A stretch of 64,000 bases of DNA from Mayamaea pseudoterrestris (lineage: Eukaryota; Bacillariophyta; Bacillariophyceae; Sellaphorales; Sellaphoraceae), in contig BROI01000005.1 of NCBI GenBank assembly GCA_027923505.1, positions 806,001-870,000 of the forward strand, read 5' to 3'. A program made the position numbers and the translations under genes. This document shows positions 40,915-50,820 of the stretch, piece by piece. The notes beneath the pieces were generated by a model. The model saw only the letters and a list, made by a program, of their open reading frames with translations, made no database searches and was not told the DNA's origin. The first letter of the stretch is position 1. Each line of letters opens with the position of its first letter.

Positions 40915-41559
40915 TTAAGCGCATGCAGCTGAGGGATGCCCACCAAATAGTAGGGCAACATTCATAAGTATTTCTATGATGTCTTCTCGTCGGGCTCCAC
41001 TCGGTAGGTCGGCGCGTGTAAGCAGCGATTGAAGCGAGCTCAAACAGACTTGTGCTTCCTTATATTCGTAGAGACAATGCATAATGTAGCCCTTGTTGTT
41101 GAGCAATGCGATGCGGAGTAATTGGTCGGAATCGTTCAAAACAGACAGAAGCGACAAGCCCATATTGTAAAGCTTGAGTGCCTTGCCGCATGATTCACGC
41201 TCCGTGCCTTCCCTCATGCCAATTGCTTGAAAACAGAGGCCCGTATTGTAAAGTAGAATGGCGCATGCGCGTGTAGCATCGTGCACACTTGCAACGTCAG
41301 TCCGGCCGTCCGTGACAAGGAATGCCCAATTGTACAGGTAGAATGATGATCGTTCTGGCATAATGTTTTCGATCCTTATTGGCTGCACGCACAATGTATT
41401 TTCTTCTGGCATTGCACTCTCCAAATAAGCTTGCGAGTTGCAACAATGGATCTGCCTCAACGCTGCGATTAAAATGTTTGCGGCTCGCTTGAAGTCACCC
41501 GCGACCATCAACGAGCAAGCATCCTTGTTCAGCGACAAGACTTGGGAAAGGTTGTTCAT
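40915..41559 (-). CDS. TPR-like helical-repeat protein, copy B
   Basis: A 214-residue paralogue of copy A: MNNLSQVLSLNKDACSLM, FYLYNWAFLVTD, ILLYNTGLCFQAIG, ALKLYNMGLSLLSVL, IALLNNKGYIMHCL, and REDIIEILMNVALLFGG match it throughout. Identity is moderate, so the duplication is not recent. No catalytic motif, signal peptide or membrane helix is present. I choose the ATG at 41559, since it aligns with the start of copy A; the frame is open further to a GTG at 41673 with a basic stretch that lacks a counterpart in copy A. Confidence 0.75.
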   Translation of the reverse strand: MNNLSQVLSLNKDACSLMVAGDFKRAANILIAALRQIHCCNSQAYLESAMPEENTLCVQPIRIENIMPERSSFYLYNWAFLVTDGRTDVASVHDATRACAILLYNTGLCFQAIGMREGTERESCGKALKLYNMGLSLLSVLNDSDQLLRIALLNNKGYIMHCLYEYKEAQVCLSSLQSLLTRADLPSGARREDIIEILMNVALLFGGHPSAACA

Positions 41560-42692
41560 GTTTAGAGTTGATAGTTCAACAAATTTTCTCTTTTTTGTGG
41601 CACAGTTTGCAGTTGTGTTTCGTTTGTGTAAAATGCGATGCGATGCTTGAGCCTCGCCGCTTGATACTCCCACTGTTTCCCCGAATCGTGAAGAAATGAC
41701 GTGAGTTGTGTACTCATAAGCTCATACATGAGTCACATGTGCACATGACAAAATACTCCGAAAGTCATTTTATCCGTGTATCGGAGTCGACCAAACGAGA
41801 CGCGGGATCAGAAGCAGCTGGGGTGACGCTTGAAGAACGCTTTCCATCTAAACCTGACGCACGAATTGTCCTTTCAGCTTAGAAGAAGTTCGTCAGGGAA
41901 CATCAACAAACAACTGCAAGCGGAACATCAAACTCAGAGATGCGATGACGAATTGGTAGCGATGTCTCATGTCTCATGGCTCGTTGCCTCGTGGTTGATC
42001 CTGGCAAAGAAGTTGCTGCACCTTGCCCTTGTTGCACTCCCTTCAGACTTCTAAGCTCACATTTGGGAAGAATTGTTATTTTGCCGTTCAACTTCAGTCG
42101 CGAAAGCTGAAATCTTTGTCAGTTACAGTATCAGCCGTTTGCAGTTTGATTTGTCGCTACTGGCACACCTTCCCTTTGGATAACACTATGGATCACTAAA
42201 ACAGTAAGTATTGAGGAAAATAGAAGATGCAGGCTAGTGGCCTCATACTGCCGCGGCTATTGGTAGCAAGTGTAATCCGTGACCTGTCGACTGTTGACGA
42301 TGGGCGATGAAGCAAGATAGCAAAAAGGCAAAGCGGAAAGGGAATGCGTCGCTAGCAGGCGCCGGACGCATAAAGTATGAGCGCTTGCCGCATTGCTGCA
42401 AGTCGCAAGTAATTTTGATTGGTTGGCACAAGTGCAAGTAGCTCAAGGATCAAGGATTAAGAATCAAGGACGACTACCATCCAAAGTTGGCGAATGACAT
42501 GTTCTTTGGGCAACAATTATACTGCACCGGTTCAAACGAAGATGACGAAAAATTTGTTACATGCGTTGATTCTAGCAAGGACTGACAGTCAAAACGACAG
42601 GTAAATTGGCGACGACGACAATGAGACTATGCTTCGTTTCCGACGGTAAAATTACGATACCACTAACCTACCGCTAGTACAGTAACTATTTA
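41560..42692. other. Intergenic region
   Basis: About 1.1 kb with only short frames of no similarity. I see no repeats or RNA genes. Confidence 0.45.
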
Positions 42693-43394
42693 CTATGAAT
42701 GCTCCTCGCCGTCATCAACATAGTCTGTTGGAAGTGCTGCTTGCGTTTGTAGCAAGTCCTCGCTAATCAAGCCCCAAATAGGAACATCTTCATGACCAAG
42801 TTCCGTAAATAGCTTGGATCGACTCGGCAAGCCTGATTCAAGCGTTGGATCAATAAACATTTTCAGCTCCACGACGCAGGCACATTCCACAACGTTTCCT
42901 CCCAGCATTTTCACCAAGGAAATGGCCGATGCCAAGGTTCCTCCAGTCGCCACCAAGTCGTCAATCACCAAGACATTTTGTCCCTTTTGAATCTTGTCGC
43001 GCTGCACTGTGAGACCCGAGCGTTTCCCATACTCTGTCGTGTAGTCGTCTGACGAAATGCTGTTTGGCATTTTGCCTTGCTTGCGCATCATGATGAATGG
43101 TTTTTGGAGCGCCAAGCCAATGGGTGGTCCAAGGATGAATCCTCGTGCGTCAAGTCCAGCAATGACATCAATCTGCTTGTTGCGATAGCGGTTTGCGAAA
43201 ATGTCAATTATCTTTTGAAAGATGATTGGTTCGTAGAGAAAACCTCCAATGTCGTAGAAGCGAGGAATGCCCTTGAACGGAAAGTAGGGCAAGTACTTGC
43301 AGATTTCTAATGCTTCGGGGCCGTCCTGTTTGTATGACGAATCAATCGCTGATTCTTCTTCCAGTAGCGGCTGATTAGTTGCATCGTCTGTCAT
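42693..43394 (-). CDS. APT1: Adenine phosphoribosyltransferase
   Basis: A 233-residue protein. The type I PRTase fold is clear: FPFKGIPRFYDIGGFL near the start, DVIAGLDARGFILGPPIGLALQKPF in the middle, and the PRPP-binding loop VLVIDDLVATGGTL (141-154). This makes AMP from adenine and PRPP (purine salvage). It is longer than typical APRT (~180), because of a polar N-terminus of about 30 residues and a C-terminal extension. No plastid or signal sequence is seen, so it is probably cytosolic. The start is the ATG at 43394, which is the first in the frame. Confidence 0.93.
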   Translation of the reverse strand: MTDDATNQPLLEEESAIDSSYKQDGPEALEICKYLPYFPFKGIPRFYDIGGFLYEPIIFQKIIDIFANRYRNKQIDVIAGLDARGFILGPPIGLALQKPFIMMRKQGKMPNSISSDDYTTEYGKRSGLTVQRDKIQKGQNVLVIDDLVATGGTLASAISLVKMLGGNVVECACVVELKMFIDPTLESGLPSRSKLFTELGHEDVPIWGLISEDLLQTQAALPTDYVDDGEEHS

Positions 43395-43840
43395 TATGAA
43401 GCAATTTATTCTTTCCTTCTACCGACTTTTGCTGCGTAGTATGCTTCGATGAATCAATGCAGACAGTCGAAGTTGGAGAAGGAGGCATGCGTTGGTTTTG
43501 CGGCGTTGGAATGCATTGCAAGTACCGGTCCGACATTTATTGAGTACCGATACGATGGACGATTGGGAAACGGAGCGGCAATCAAAATCTCGTGGTCGAC
43601 CATGGGAGACAAAAAACAGTTGCTGCACCTTGAATTGTACCCAAAACACCAGAGTAACTCGCGTCTTGCATTCTCGTCAAGCTAAGAGAGACTTGGAATA
43701 GCTTTATTGTGCTACTAAGTCTTCTTACGAAAGGAAGAACGTTGGATCTTGAATTTTCCAATTTCCAATCAGCCTTCTCCGTCGTTATCATTGTTAAACC
43801 TACAATTTATTTACTTTCTTATCGAATACTTTTTTGATCA
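43395..43840. other. Divergent spacer, APRT / GCP3
   Basis: About 450 bp between head-to-head genes. A 78-residue plus frame (43449-43685) with an ATG has no known similarity and I do not call it. Confidence 0.45.
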
Positions 43841-46090
43841 ATGATGCAAGCTGACAATGCTAGCGTACTGGACAAGAAGGAAGAGGCACCAGTGGATCAC
43901 ACTGATTCACATGGCACAAGTAGCGATGACCTTGACGAAAAAATCTCGCGATACAAGGAGTTTATCAAGGCGGAAGAATACTCTCTGATACGCGAGACAT
44001 TCTTTCTACTGCAAGGCATTAGTGGAAAGCGACTGAAGTTGCAGCAAGACGGAAGATTGCTCATAAAAAGTCCAGCCGCCACTGCTCCCTTGATTTCGCT
44101 GCTGCAACCAACGCGCATTGGAAGCGGCTGTCAGGATGCGTTCCAGCAACTTGGAGAAGCGGGGCGGCTATACAATCGCTGTAAAGCCTTTGTCGAACGA
44201 AGAACCGATTCGGTGGTCTTGCGCGCTCTCCAGCAAGCTACTAACGTTCATTTACAATCGTACTTGGAGTACTTGGCGCAACTCGAACGCAACAATCCAA
44301 ACATTAGTTTACGCAGAATTTTAGTCGAGACGCGGCCAACCCGTCAGCACTTATATTCATTAGCGCTTGTCGTTGAAGGCGTCATGCACTTGACTGGACC
44401 TGATGTACTATCGGCACTGGTAATGCACGCGCAACATGGCAACGTCAAGCACGCCGACTTGGTCCAGTCGCTCCTGCATGCGGCGGCGAAACCGTGGTGG
44501 AACTTGACGAGTCAGTGGGTGACGCGAGGGAGTCTACTTGTCAGTGCAACGTCGCTCGACTTTTTCGTGTCGGCTGTTGACGGAGTAGATGCCAAGGATT
44601 TGTGGAGCAAGGGCTACGCGTTGCACGTTGATCGAGTACCGACTATATTTGATCAAGAGATTGTGGAACAGGCCTACCAGGTTGGCAAGGGCGTCAACTA
44701 CATTCGACGCGTCTTGTGCGAGGAAACATGGTGTTTGAAAATCGACGATGATAAGAGCGACGACCAAGCTGCTGGCAATGATTCGCCAGAAACATCCAAT
44801 CGCCTCACCATGTATGATATGCGACGTACTATCCGGCATGCGTCAACGCAAGTTCATTCGTGCATTCTTGACTCATTGCGAAGTAAGTATCTACTCATGG
44901 ACCACATGAACGCATTGAAGCAGTTTCTGTTACTTGGGCAAGGTGACTTTTATTCGGCATTGATGGATGGTCTGCACGCGGAATATGGGTTTTACGATAA
45001 CAATGGCAAGATTGTTTATCGATACGATGTCGTATCAATCATGGAGACGGCGCTGCAAAATACGAATGCGAGCGACTTTAATGACGATGTGCTTGGACGA
45101 CTGCAAGTCAAACTACGATACGACCAAAACGATGACAGCAAGTACATGTTTGGTGCGCCAAAAGCCGATGCCAAGTCTGTGTGGGATTTGTTCGGCCTTG
45201 AGTACACGCTACCTGATCCGCTTGTCGCAGTTGTTGACGAACGTTGCATGCGAAACTATAACGAATTGTTTCTGTATCTGTTTGGCGTAAAACGAGTTGA
45301 ATACATGCTCCACATGACATGGCGGCAGAGCGCAGTTCTTCAGCATGCTGTAGAGGTGGTTGCGCAAACGAGCGCCATCAAGGTGACAAACAATGCAGCA
45401 TATGCTCGAGCAAACATATTTCTTCGACAAGTTGCCATGACGCGACAAGCCATGACTCATTTTGTAGTCAACTTGAAGAATTACTTATTTTTCGAGGTTT
45501 TGGAAGGTGGCTGGGATAGGCTTGCTGTAAAAATGGAGAGAGCAGAAGCTTTAGACGAGGTGGTTCATGCACACGGCGAGTACCTTGAGACGATCAAGCG
45601 CAAAAGTTTGCTACCAGCCAATTTAAAGTCAGATGGCACTGCTGAAAATACCTCTACCCTGGGCGAGCATCTTCATGAACTGCTAAAACTTGCCAAAATG
45701 TTTTGCGACTACCAGCATCAAGTGTTTGCATCAGCTCTCGTCGCTGTGGATATTGCCGCCGAGAAGCGAAGGATTGCAGAGAAACGGGTTGACCATGGTA
45801 GCTGGGGGTTTGAGGCGAAGGAGTCAATTGAACAGGAAACGTTCTTTGGTTTGTCAGACACTGCAGAATTGGAAAGCGTCGGAGATTTATCGAGCGAATT
45901 TGATCGGCAAATCAAGCAGCTAATTGTTTCTATTGATCAAAAGCTCCGGGGTGGCTCTGTCTGGTCTGATAGCACTGCGCAACGACATGGAGGTGAACGC
46001 GGTGAGATCGATTACGAGGGTCGAGACGATTTGGATTCCCTACGCTTCTTAAAGTTCCAGCTGGCTGGAAATGGGTACTATGATAACTAG
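43841..46090 (+). CDS. GCP3: Gamma-tubulin complex component 3 (Spc98 family)
   Basis: A 749-residue protein. GCP-family landmarks are ISLRRILVETRPTRQHLYSLALVVEGV (GRIP1 start), LHVDRVPTIFDQEIVEQAYQVGKGVNYIRRVL, FLLLGQGDFYSALMDGL and YNELFLYLFGVKRVEYML (GRIP2). The end, ALDEVVHAHGEYLETIKRKSLL then DSLRFLKFQL, resembles human GCP3 (DHIIAAHEVFLDTII, SLRFLSFRL), so I favour GCP3 over GCP2. It forms part of the gamma-tubulin small complex that nucleates microtubules at MTOCs. The N-terminal ~60 residues are acidic and polar, and the usual longer N-terminal region of GCP3 is reduced. The start is the tandem ATGATG at 43841. Confidence 0.85.
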   Translation: MMQADNASVLDKKEEAPVDHTDSHGTSSDDLDEKISRYKEFIKAEEYSLIRETFFLLQGISGKRLKLQQDGRLLIKSPAATAPLISLLQPTRIGSGCQDAFQQLGEAGRLYNRCKAFVERRTDSVVLRALQQATNVHLQSYLEYLAQLERNNPNISLRRILVETRPTRQHLYSLALVVEGVMHLTGPDVLSALVMHAQHGNVKHADLVQSLLHAAAKPWWNLTSQWVTRGSLLVSATSLDFFVSAVDGVDAKDLWSKGYALHVDRVPTIFDQEIVEQAYQVGKGVNYIRRVLCEETWCLKIDDDKSDDQAAGNDSPETSNRLTMYDMRRTIRHASTQVHSCILDSLRSKYLLMDHMNALKQFLLLGQGDFYSALMDGLHAEYGFYDNNGKIVYRYDVVSIMETALQNTNASDFNDDVLGRLQVKLRYDQNDDSKYMFGAPKADAKSVWDLFGLEYTLPDPLVAVVDERCMRNYNELFLYLFGVKRVEYMLHMTWRQSAVLQHAVEVVAQTSAIKVTNNAAYARANIFLRQVAMTRQAMTHFVVNLKNYLFFEVLEGGWDRLAVKMERAEALDEVVHAHGEYLETIKRKSLLPANLKSDGTAENTSTLGEHLHELLKLAKMFCDYQHQVFASALVAVDIAAEKRRIAEKRVDHGSWGFEAKESIEQETFFGLSDTAELESVGDLSSEFDRQIKQLIVSIDQKLRGGSVWSDSTAQRHGGERGEIDYEGRDDLDSLRFLKFQLAGNGYYDN

Positions 46091-46116
46091 TTTTATCTAA
46101 TTAAACGTCTTAAATT

Positions 46117-48531
46117 TTACGCGGCGGTTACTCCTTCCATGACAATCGCTCCAGTAATTTCACTCGGCAAATCATCCTCATCCTCGTCAGTGAGACCATG
46201 CTCAAGGTCGAACTCTCTCTTGGCACGCTTCGGTGGGGATGCTTCGCCGGCATGCCTATAATCAAGCGAGTCATAATATGCTTTCAGGATCTGCTCGGAC
46301 TGCTGTTCATCAATGCCTAAATCGAGAACATCTTCATCGAGCCGTCGCTTAAGTGTCTTTAAATCAGTACGCATTTCCGAAACGAGAGCCTCGACACGCG
46401 CCGCTCGCTCCTGCGTTGACACATAGGTCCTCTCGTTCATAAGCCGCAATCGTCTCTGCCTGTATAATTGATTCTTGAGCTGAAGGACAGTGGCTTCTAA
46501 ACGTAAATTGTCTTCGTACACATCTTCTCGCTCGCGGACTTCCTTAGTAACCCCTTCATTATCCTTTTCACCCAGAATGCCAGCCCCCTGGTATAGTACC
46601 GAGTCAAATTCCTTATCGAGTTCGTCAATGGTCATGTGAGCAAGTAGCGCCCCGCGACCAGCTGCCGTAGGGAACATGCCAGCGCCAAACGGAATCATTG
46701 ACGAGCCAGTCGGCAGGCCATGCTCCGTATCCACCGCCTCAGCTCTTTCATTCGCAACGACCCCAGCCAAACGCACCGAGTTATAAGCAGACATGGCCGC
46801 GCAGTCGACAATTGTTCCCATTGCTACTCCAGTTTCTGCAAGTCCCTTCCATCGCTGCGCCAGGCGTTCCTCCGAATATGATAGAATCGATTTTTCTTTG
46901 CTCACGACAGCGCCAACTGGAAAGTAGCCAACTCCAAAAGGTAAACGGACAGCGATGCGAGGCACTAAATAGCCGACACTGACGTTAAGCTTATCACTCG
47001 GGTTCTTGTCAGCTAAGGCAGTCTCATCAGTCTCATCGACTTGCATTGCATCAGCGTCCTTCGTGGCAGCTTTGCCAAGCAACGCACTCGGAACCGCTGC
47101 CTCGGGATCCACCCTTTCTATACCAAGCACGGCAAGAACATTCCCCTGCCCATATGGCGTTTCAACGTGATCACCGGGGACAATCCACGCCGACGCAAGC
47201 TTGGTAGGTTTAACTTCCGTCGAGCGTTCCCAATCAATGAAATTAACGGCACCAACTCCGCCGACTCCGTGGCTGCCAACAATCTCGTCGTCGTCGATTT
47301 CCATCATGCTGTTAAAAGAAATCCCCTTGGCTTCCATTTCCAATCCCTTGCTTTGCATTACCGCCAGTACCTCACGCATCATGCTAAAGGCATTGTTTTT
47401 GGAGAATCCAGCCTTGTTGCGCGTACGCGTCGCCGTCGACAAGCCTGCCAAATCCAAACACGCTCTTTGAACGCCATCCAGTTCATTCGACAAGCAATCC
47501 CATTCCTGCTTTTGCGCCTGCAAATGAAGTAAATAGTTGCGTCTCACCAACGACTCGACCGCCTTGACGCGCACCAGCTCCGTTTGCGCCCGCGCCAATT
47601 CCTCGCGCGTCTTGTGCACCGTGCGTCGATAGTTGCGCAGGTCCGTGTCAATGTCGGCTGGTCGTCGCTCCCAGCGCACCATGCGGTGCTTCTTCTTGCT
47701 GCCGACAGATTCGGGTGGCCGCGGCGGATCAAAAGCGGTGATGGAATCAATCATGTTTGGCGGAGCTGGTGTAGTGGAAGAACTACTAGTGGTATTAGCG
47801 CTTGATGACGATGCATCCGGAGGAGGCGGAGCAAAGGCAGAGCTTGGTACATTCAGCTGCACTCCAGTGCCACGGATATCAATTTGGACTGTGCCTGCAG
47901 TCTTTTTCGATAACGAGCCATCCGCTGCTGCATCGGTCATAAGAGCGTCGGCATCGTACTTCAGACTCGACGCGTCATCATCCTTGCCGTCCGCAGCTGC
48001 TGCGGATGCACCGTCCAAAACATTCTTTCTGCTACTACTAACACCTGCAGTGGCACTCATGAGTGCGAGATCCGCCTTGACTTGCTGCTTCTTCAACGCC
48101 TGCATGCCCTCCACGGCTGGAACGTAGCGCGTCCGGGTACGTCGCTCCTCCTCGGTGATACTGTCCGACAGGAACGAGTTTTGCAGAACGGCTCGCTCGC
48201 GATGCAAGGGCAACTCGCCCAGGGCCTGGCGCGCCAGTCGTTCCAATGGATCAATGGAAGCAGAATTGTGATCAATGGTGCGACCGCGCGTGGAGTAAAT
48301 CTGCGGCTGCTGCTGCGGCTCTGGTTCTTGCTCGTCTGGCTGCTTGTCATTATCTCCTCCTTCTACTGCTTCTGCTTCCTCGAATGGACTGTGCTCGTCG
48401 GGCTGCTCGATGGGATCGTCGGCCATGTCGGCTGGCAATTCGACATTCTCAAAAGTTCCAGTAGCTTGAGGTAAAGTCTCCTCTTCGATAGCAGTTTCCA
48501 TAGCGTCCGGGTCCAAATCAGGTTCCGACAT
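46117..48531 (-). CDS. Large nuclear coiled-coil protein of unknown function
   Basis: Not recognised as a known family. The 804-residue protein has an acidic N-terminus (~85 residues), a Ser/Ala/Pro-rich middle, and KKKHRMVRWERRPADIDTDLRNYRRT leading into a coiled coil (about 300-350). A small globular part begins at PGDHVETPYGQGNVLAV and continues to VPRIAVRLPFGVGYFPVGAVV, which looks like a beta-rich Tudor- or SH3-like fold; similar TPxGxGxV pieces occur repeatedly in stramenopile proteins. Another coiled coil (about 670-760, NLRLEATVLQLKNQLYRQ) precedes a basic PPKRAKREFDLEHG nuclear signal. It is probably nuclear and chromatin-associated. The start is the ATG at 48531; it converges on the GCP3 gene with about 26 bp between them. 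Confidence 0.7.
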   Translation of the reverse strand: MSEPDLDPDAMETAIEEETLPQATGTFENVELPADMADDPIEQPDEHSPFEEAEAVEGGDNDKQPDEQEPEPQQQPQIYSTRGRTIDHNSASIDPLERLARQALGELPLHRERAVLQNSFLSDSITEEERRTRTRYVPAVEGMQALKKQQVKADLALMSATAGVSSSRKNVLDGASAAAADGKDDDASSLKYDADALMTDAAADGSLSKKTAGTVQIDIRGTGVQLNVPSSAFAPPPPDASSSSANTTSSSSTTPAPPNMIDSITAFDPPRPPESVGSKKKHRMVRWERRPADIDTDLRNYRRTVHKTREELARAQTELVRVKAVESLVRRNYLLHLQAQKQEWDCLSNELDGVQRACLDLAGLSTATRTRNKAGFSKNNAFSMMREVLAVMQSKGLEMEAKGISFNSMMEIDDDEIVGSHGVGGVGAVNFIDWERSTEVKPTKLASAWIVPGDHVETPYGQGNVLAVLGIERVDPEAAVPSALLGKAATKDADAMQVDETDETALADKNPSDKLNVSVGYLVPRIAVRLPFGVGYFPVGAVVSKEKSILSYSEERLAQRWKGLAETGVAMGTIVDCAAMSAYNSVRLAGVVANERAEAVDTEHGLPTGSSMIPFGAGMFPTAAGRGALLAHMTIDELDKEFDSVLYQGAGILGEKDNEGVTKEVREREDVYEDNLRLEATVLQLKNQLYRQRRLRLMNERTYVSTQERAARVEALVSEMRTDLKTLKRRLDEDVLDLGIDEQQSEQILKAYYDSLDYRHAGEASPPKRAKREFDLEHGLTDEDEDDLPSEITGAIVMEGVTAA

Positions 48532-49279
48532 TTTCTATCGCTATGATGGAGAGTAACAGAGACGACTTTTTGAGATCAAGTGTAAATGGCAAAAGTTGCA
48601 AGGTGCGTAGCGCTCATGGCTGGCGCGAGGAATCAAAGTGTGTCACGTGTGCCACCGAACGAGGAGGAGGAGGAGAGCTTTCGACGGCGAGCAAAACATT
48701 CCTACCAGACCGATTTCTTACCTAATATCTCTGCCTTCCCTTTCAATACTCTTACGATAGTATAACTTTAATGACAGCCCAGTTTGTCCTATAGGTCTGC
48801 AGTGAGCCAAGCAATCGGCGCTCGCATTTGCGGCGACGAAATCGAAACGACGATGATGCTTTCCGAGGGCATGGTTTAGCGTCTTGTGGGGCTTATGTGT
48901 TCTTGGCGCGCAAGCCTCACTTGGAAACTCCGTCATTCTCGCTGCGACATTTGGATCATTCAAGACTGAAAACCCGGAGGAGGCGGATACATGCCACTCG
49001 CGCGCGTGCCGGGCCTGGCGAATGGCTCGCAGCAATTGCACACAAACAACGCCATGGGGATCGAGGAAGGTATCTACGACCTTGCGGATACTCGTTGACC
49101 CCTTGAATCGACAATTTGAAAGCACGAAACGCAATCGAAGAAGAAAATCTTCCCTTTCTTGTGGAACGAAGTGAAGAAGAGTAGCGTCGCTTGCACCCTT
49201 TCAACTGTCAAGAAGTTTCCATTGCAACTCGGCTCAGCAGGCTTCAACTCGATCAGCAGTCAGCAGCCGCTGCAACAAC
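48532..49279. other. Intergenic region before the Myb gene
   Basis: About 750 bp. A 138-codon minus frame (48718-49134) opens from a TTG only, with its first ATG well inside, and has no similarity I can name. I treat it as noncoding. The Myb promoter and the nuclear protein promoter should lie here. Confidence 0.45.
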
Positions 49280-50759
49280 ATGACAGCTCCTGATCCTCCT
49301 GGTGCAGAATTCGAAGCGGAAGCTCCTCCTCCAGATTCGTCTCCATCTTCGGATCCAGGCAATCACGCGAATGCTCCTAATAGTGCCTACAGAGCATGGC
49401 CAGGAAGTCCCATGCTTCCCTACCATATGATGCCTGCATATCCGCCGCCGCCAGCCTACCCGATGCACTGGGGACCTCCTCCTCCGTTACCGCCGCTTCC
49501 GCAATCCAGCATTGACAATGGCGGCGATAGTAGCAACGTCGACAATGAGCAGCAGCAGCACCATCCGCCTCCACCGCCGCCGCATCCATACTATCCACCC
49601 GGATACGCCGCATACCCGCCTCATCCGTACATGATGATGCATCCAACTCACGCGCCGCACCACCCACACATGATGCCTCATCCAGCCTACATGCATCAGT
49701 ATCAGTATCCTCCTCCACTGCCTCCACACATGATGCAACCGCCGCCGCCGCAGCAACATTCCTCCGAAATGACTCCTCACCATCAACCTTACTACCACCA
49801 TCAGCAGCATCCCAAGCATCACTTGGATCATAATATTTTGCAGCAACACATTTTCGAGGATGGCTTGCCCAACAATCCAAACTCGCCCATTAAGCGGCAG
49901 CAGAATGGTAATCAATACAAGACGGGGCGATGGTCCTTTGACGAGAAGCTGCTGTTTCTGTTTGGACTGGCGCGGTTCGGCAAGGGCAAGTGGAAAAAGA
50001 TTTCAGCCTATCTGCCGCAGCGGTGAGTTCAAACTGTTTTAAGCGACAGAGCTTGCTTGCTGGTGGATTGCAACTGCTTTGTCAAGCTCATACAATTCTA
50101 ACTTGCATTCATGTATTCTCATTCATGTATTTGTCAATTACAGATCACTCATTCAAATCAAGAGCCACGCCCAAAAGGTGCTCAAGCGCGAGGCGGCTGG
50201 CGAAAACGTCATGCGACGGCTCGACGAAAACAAGCCGCGGGTGGAGCTACTCGTGGGAAGGGCGCATGCAAGGCTGGGTGGACCGCCGCCCGTGCGGTCG
50301 CCGCCCAAGCGCAAGCGAAACTCGCTGCCGGATGATGATCAAGGAGAAGATGGCGAAAATGACGATGATGACGACGAAAATGACAATAAAGAGAAGGAGC
50401 AAGAAAATGAAAACAAAAAGAATGGAGGAGACGCACCTACTAGTAGGAAGAAAGATGAAGTCGACAGCAAGATTCCGAGGAAAGAAACGATTGGTCGTGA
50501 AAACGAAAAGTTGGTTGTTGCCAGAGACCACGACGAGGGAACGAAAGATGAGATTCACCACGACGAAGCTGACGAAGAGTCACCACCAAAGCGTCGCAAG
50601 ACTCGTGCAACATACATGGATGCGGCATCAGTACTTTGCCAGATGGTCGGCAAGGAAGGCCACCACGAGACGGATCGAATCGATACGCGCGCCACGATCG
50701 GGCTGGCACCGACTCCAATGAAGAGCATGGCGGAAAGTGAGCGTTTGGGTGCCGAGTAG
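49280..50759 (+). CDS. SHAQKYF-type Myb transcription factor
   Basis: Two exons, 49280-50022 and 50144-50759; the intron (50023-50143, GTGAGT...ACAG) joins YLPQR-SLIQIKSHAQKVLKRE. The product has 452 residues. The N-terminal ~200 are very rich in Pro, His, Tyr, Met and Gln, a disordered activation-type region. One Myb/SANT repeat follows (about 215-260): RWSFDEKLLFLFGLARFGKGKWKKISAYLP, then the diagnostic SHAQK at about 254-258. Such factors bind GATA-like DNA sites (TATCC/GATAAG) and in plants include clock-related members. A highly charged tail (Asp/Glu/Lys/Asn tracts) follows, with PPKRRKTR as nuclear signal. The start is the ATG at 49280. Confidence 0.88.
50023..50143 (+). other. Intron of the Myb gene
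   Basis: This 121-nt intron has donor GTGAGT and acceptor ACAG, phase 2. It lies within the Myb domain, just before SHAQK. Confidence 0.88.
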
Positions 50760-50820
50760 GGGTAAAGTGTTCTGATTTTTCCATTTAATTAATGTACATG
50801 TGCGCTTTAAGCAGTTTCCA

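Noticed and set aside
43449-43685. 78-codon plus frame between APRT and GCP3
   Set aside because: Has an ATG but no similarity and lies in a divergent promoter; overlapping frames exist on both strands.
48718-49134. 138-codon minus frame between the nuclear protein and the Myb gene
   Set aside because: Opens only from TTG, first ATG far inside, no family similarity; overlapping open frames exist on the other strand.
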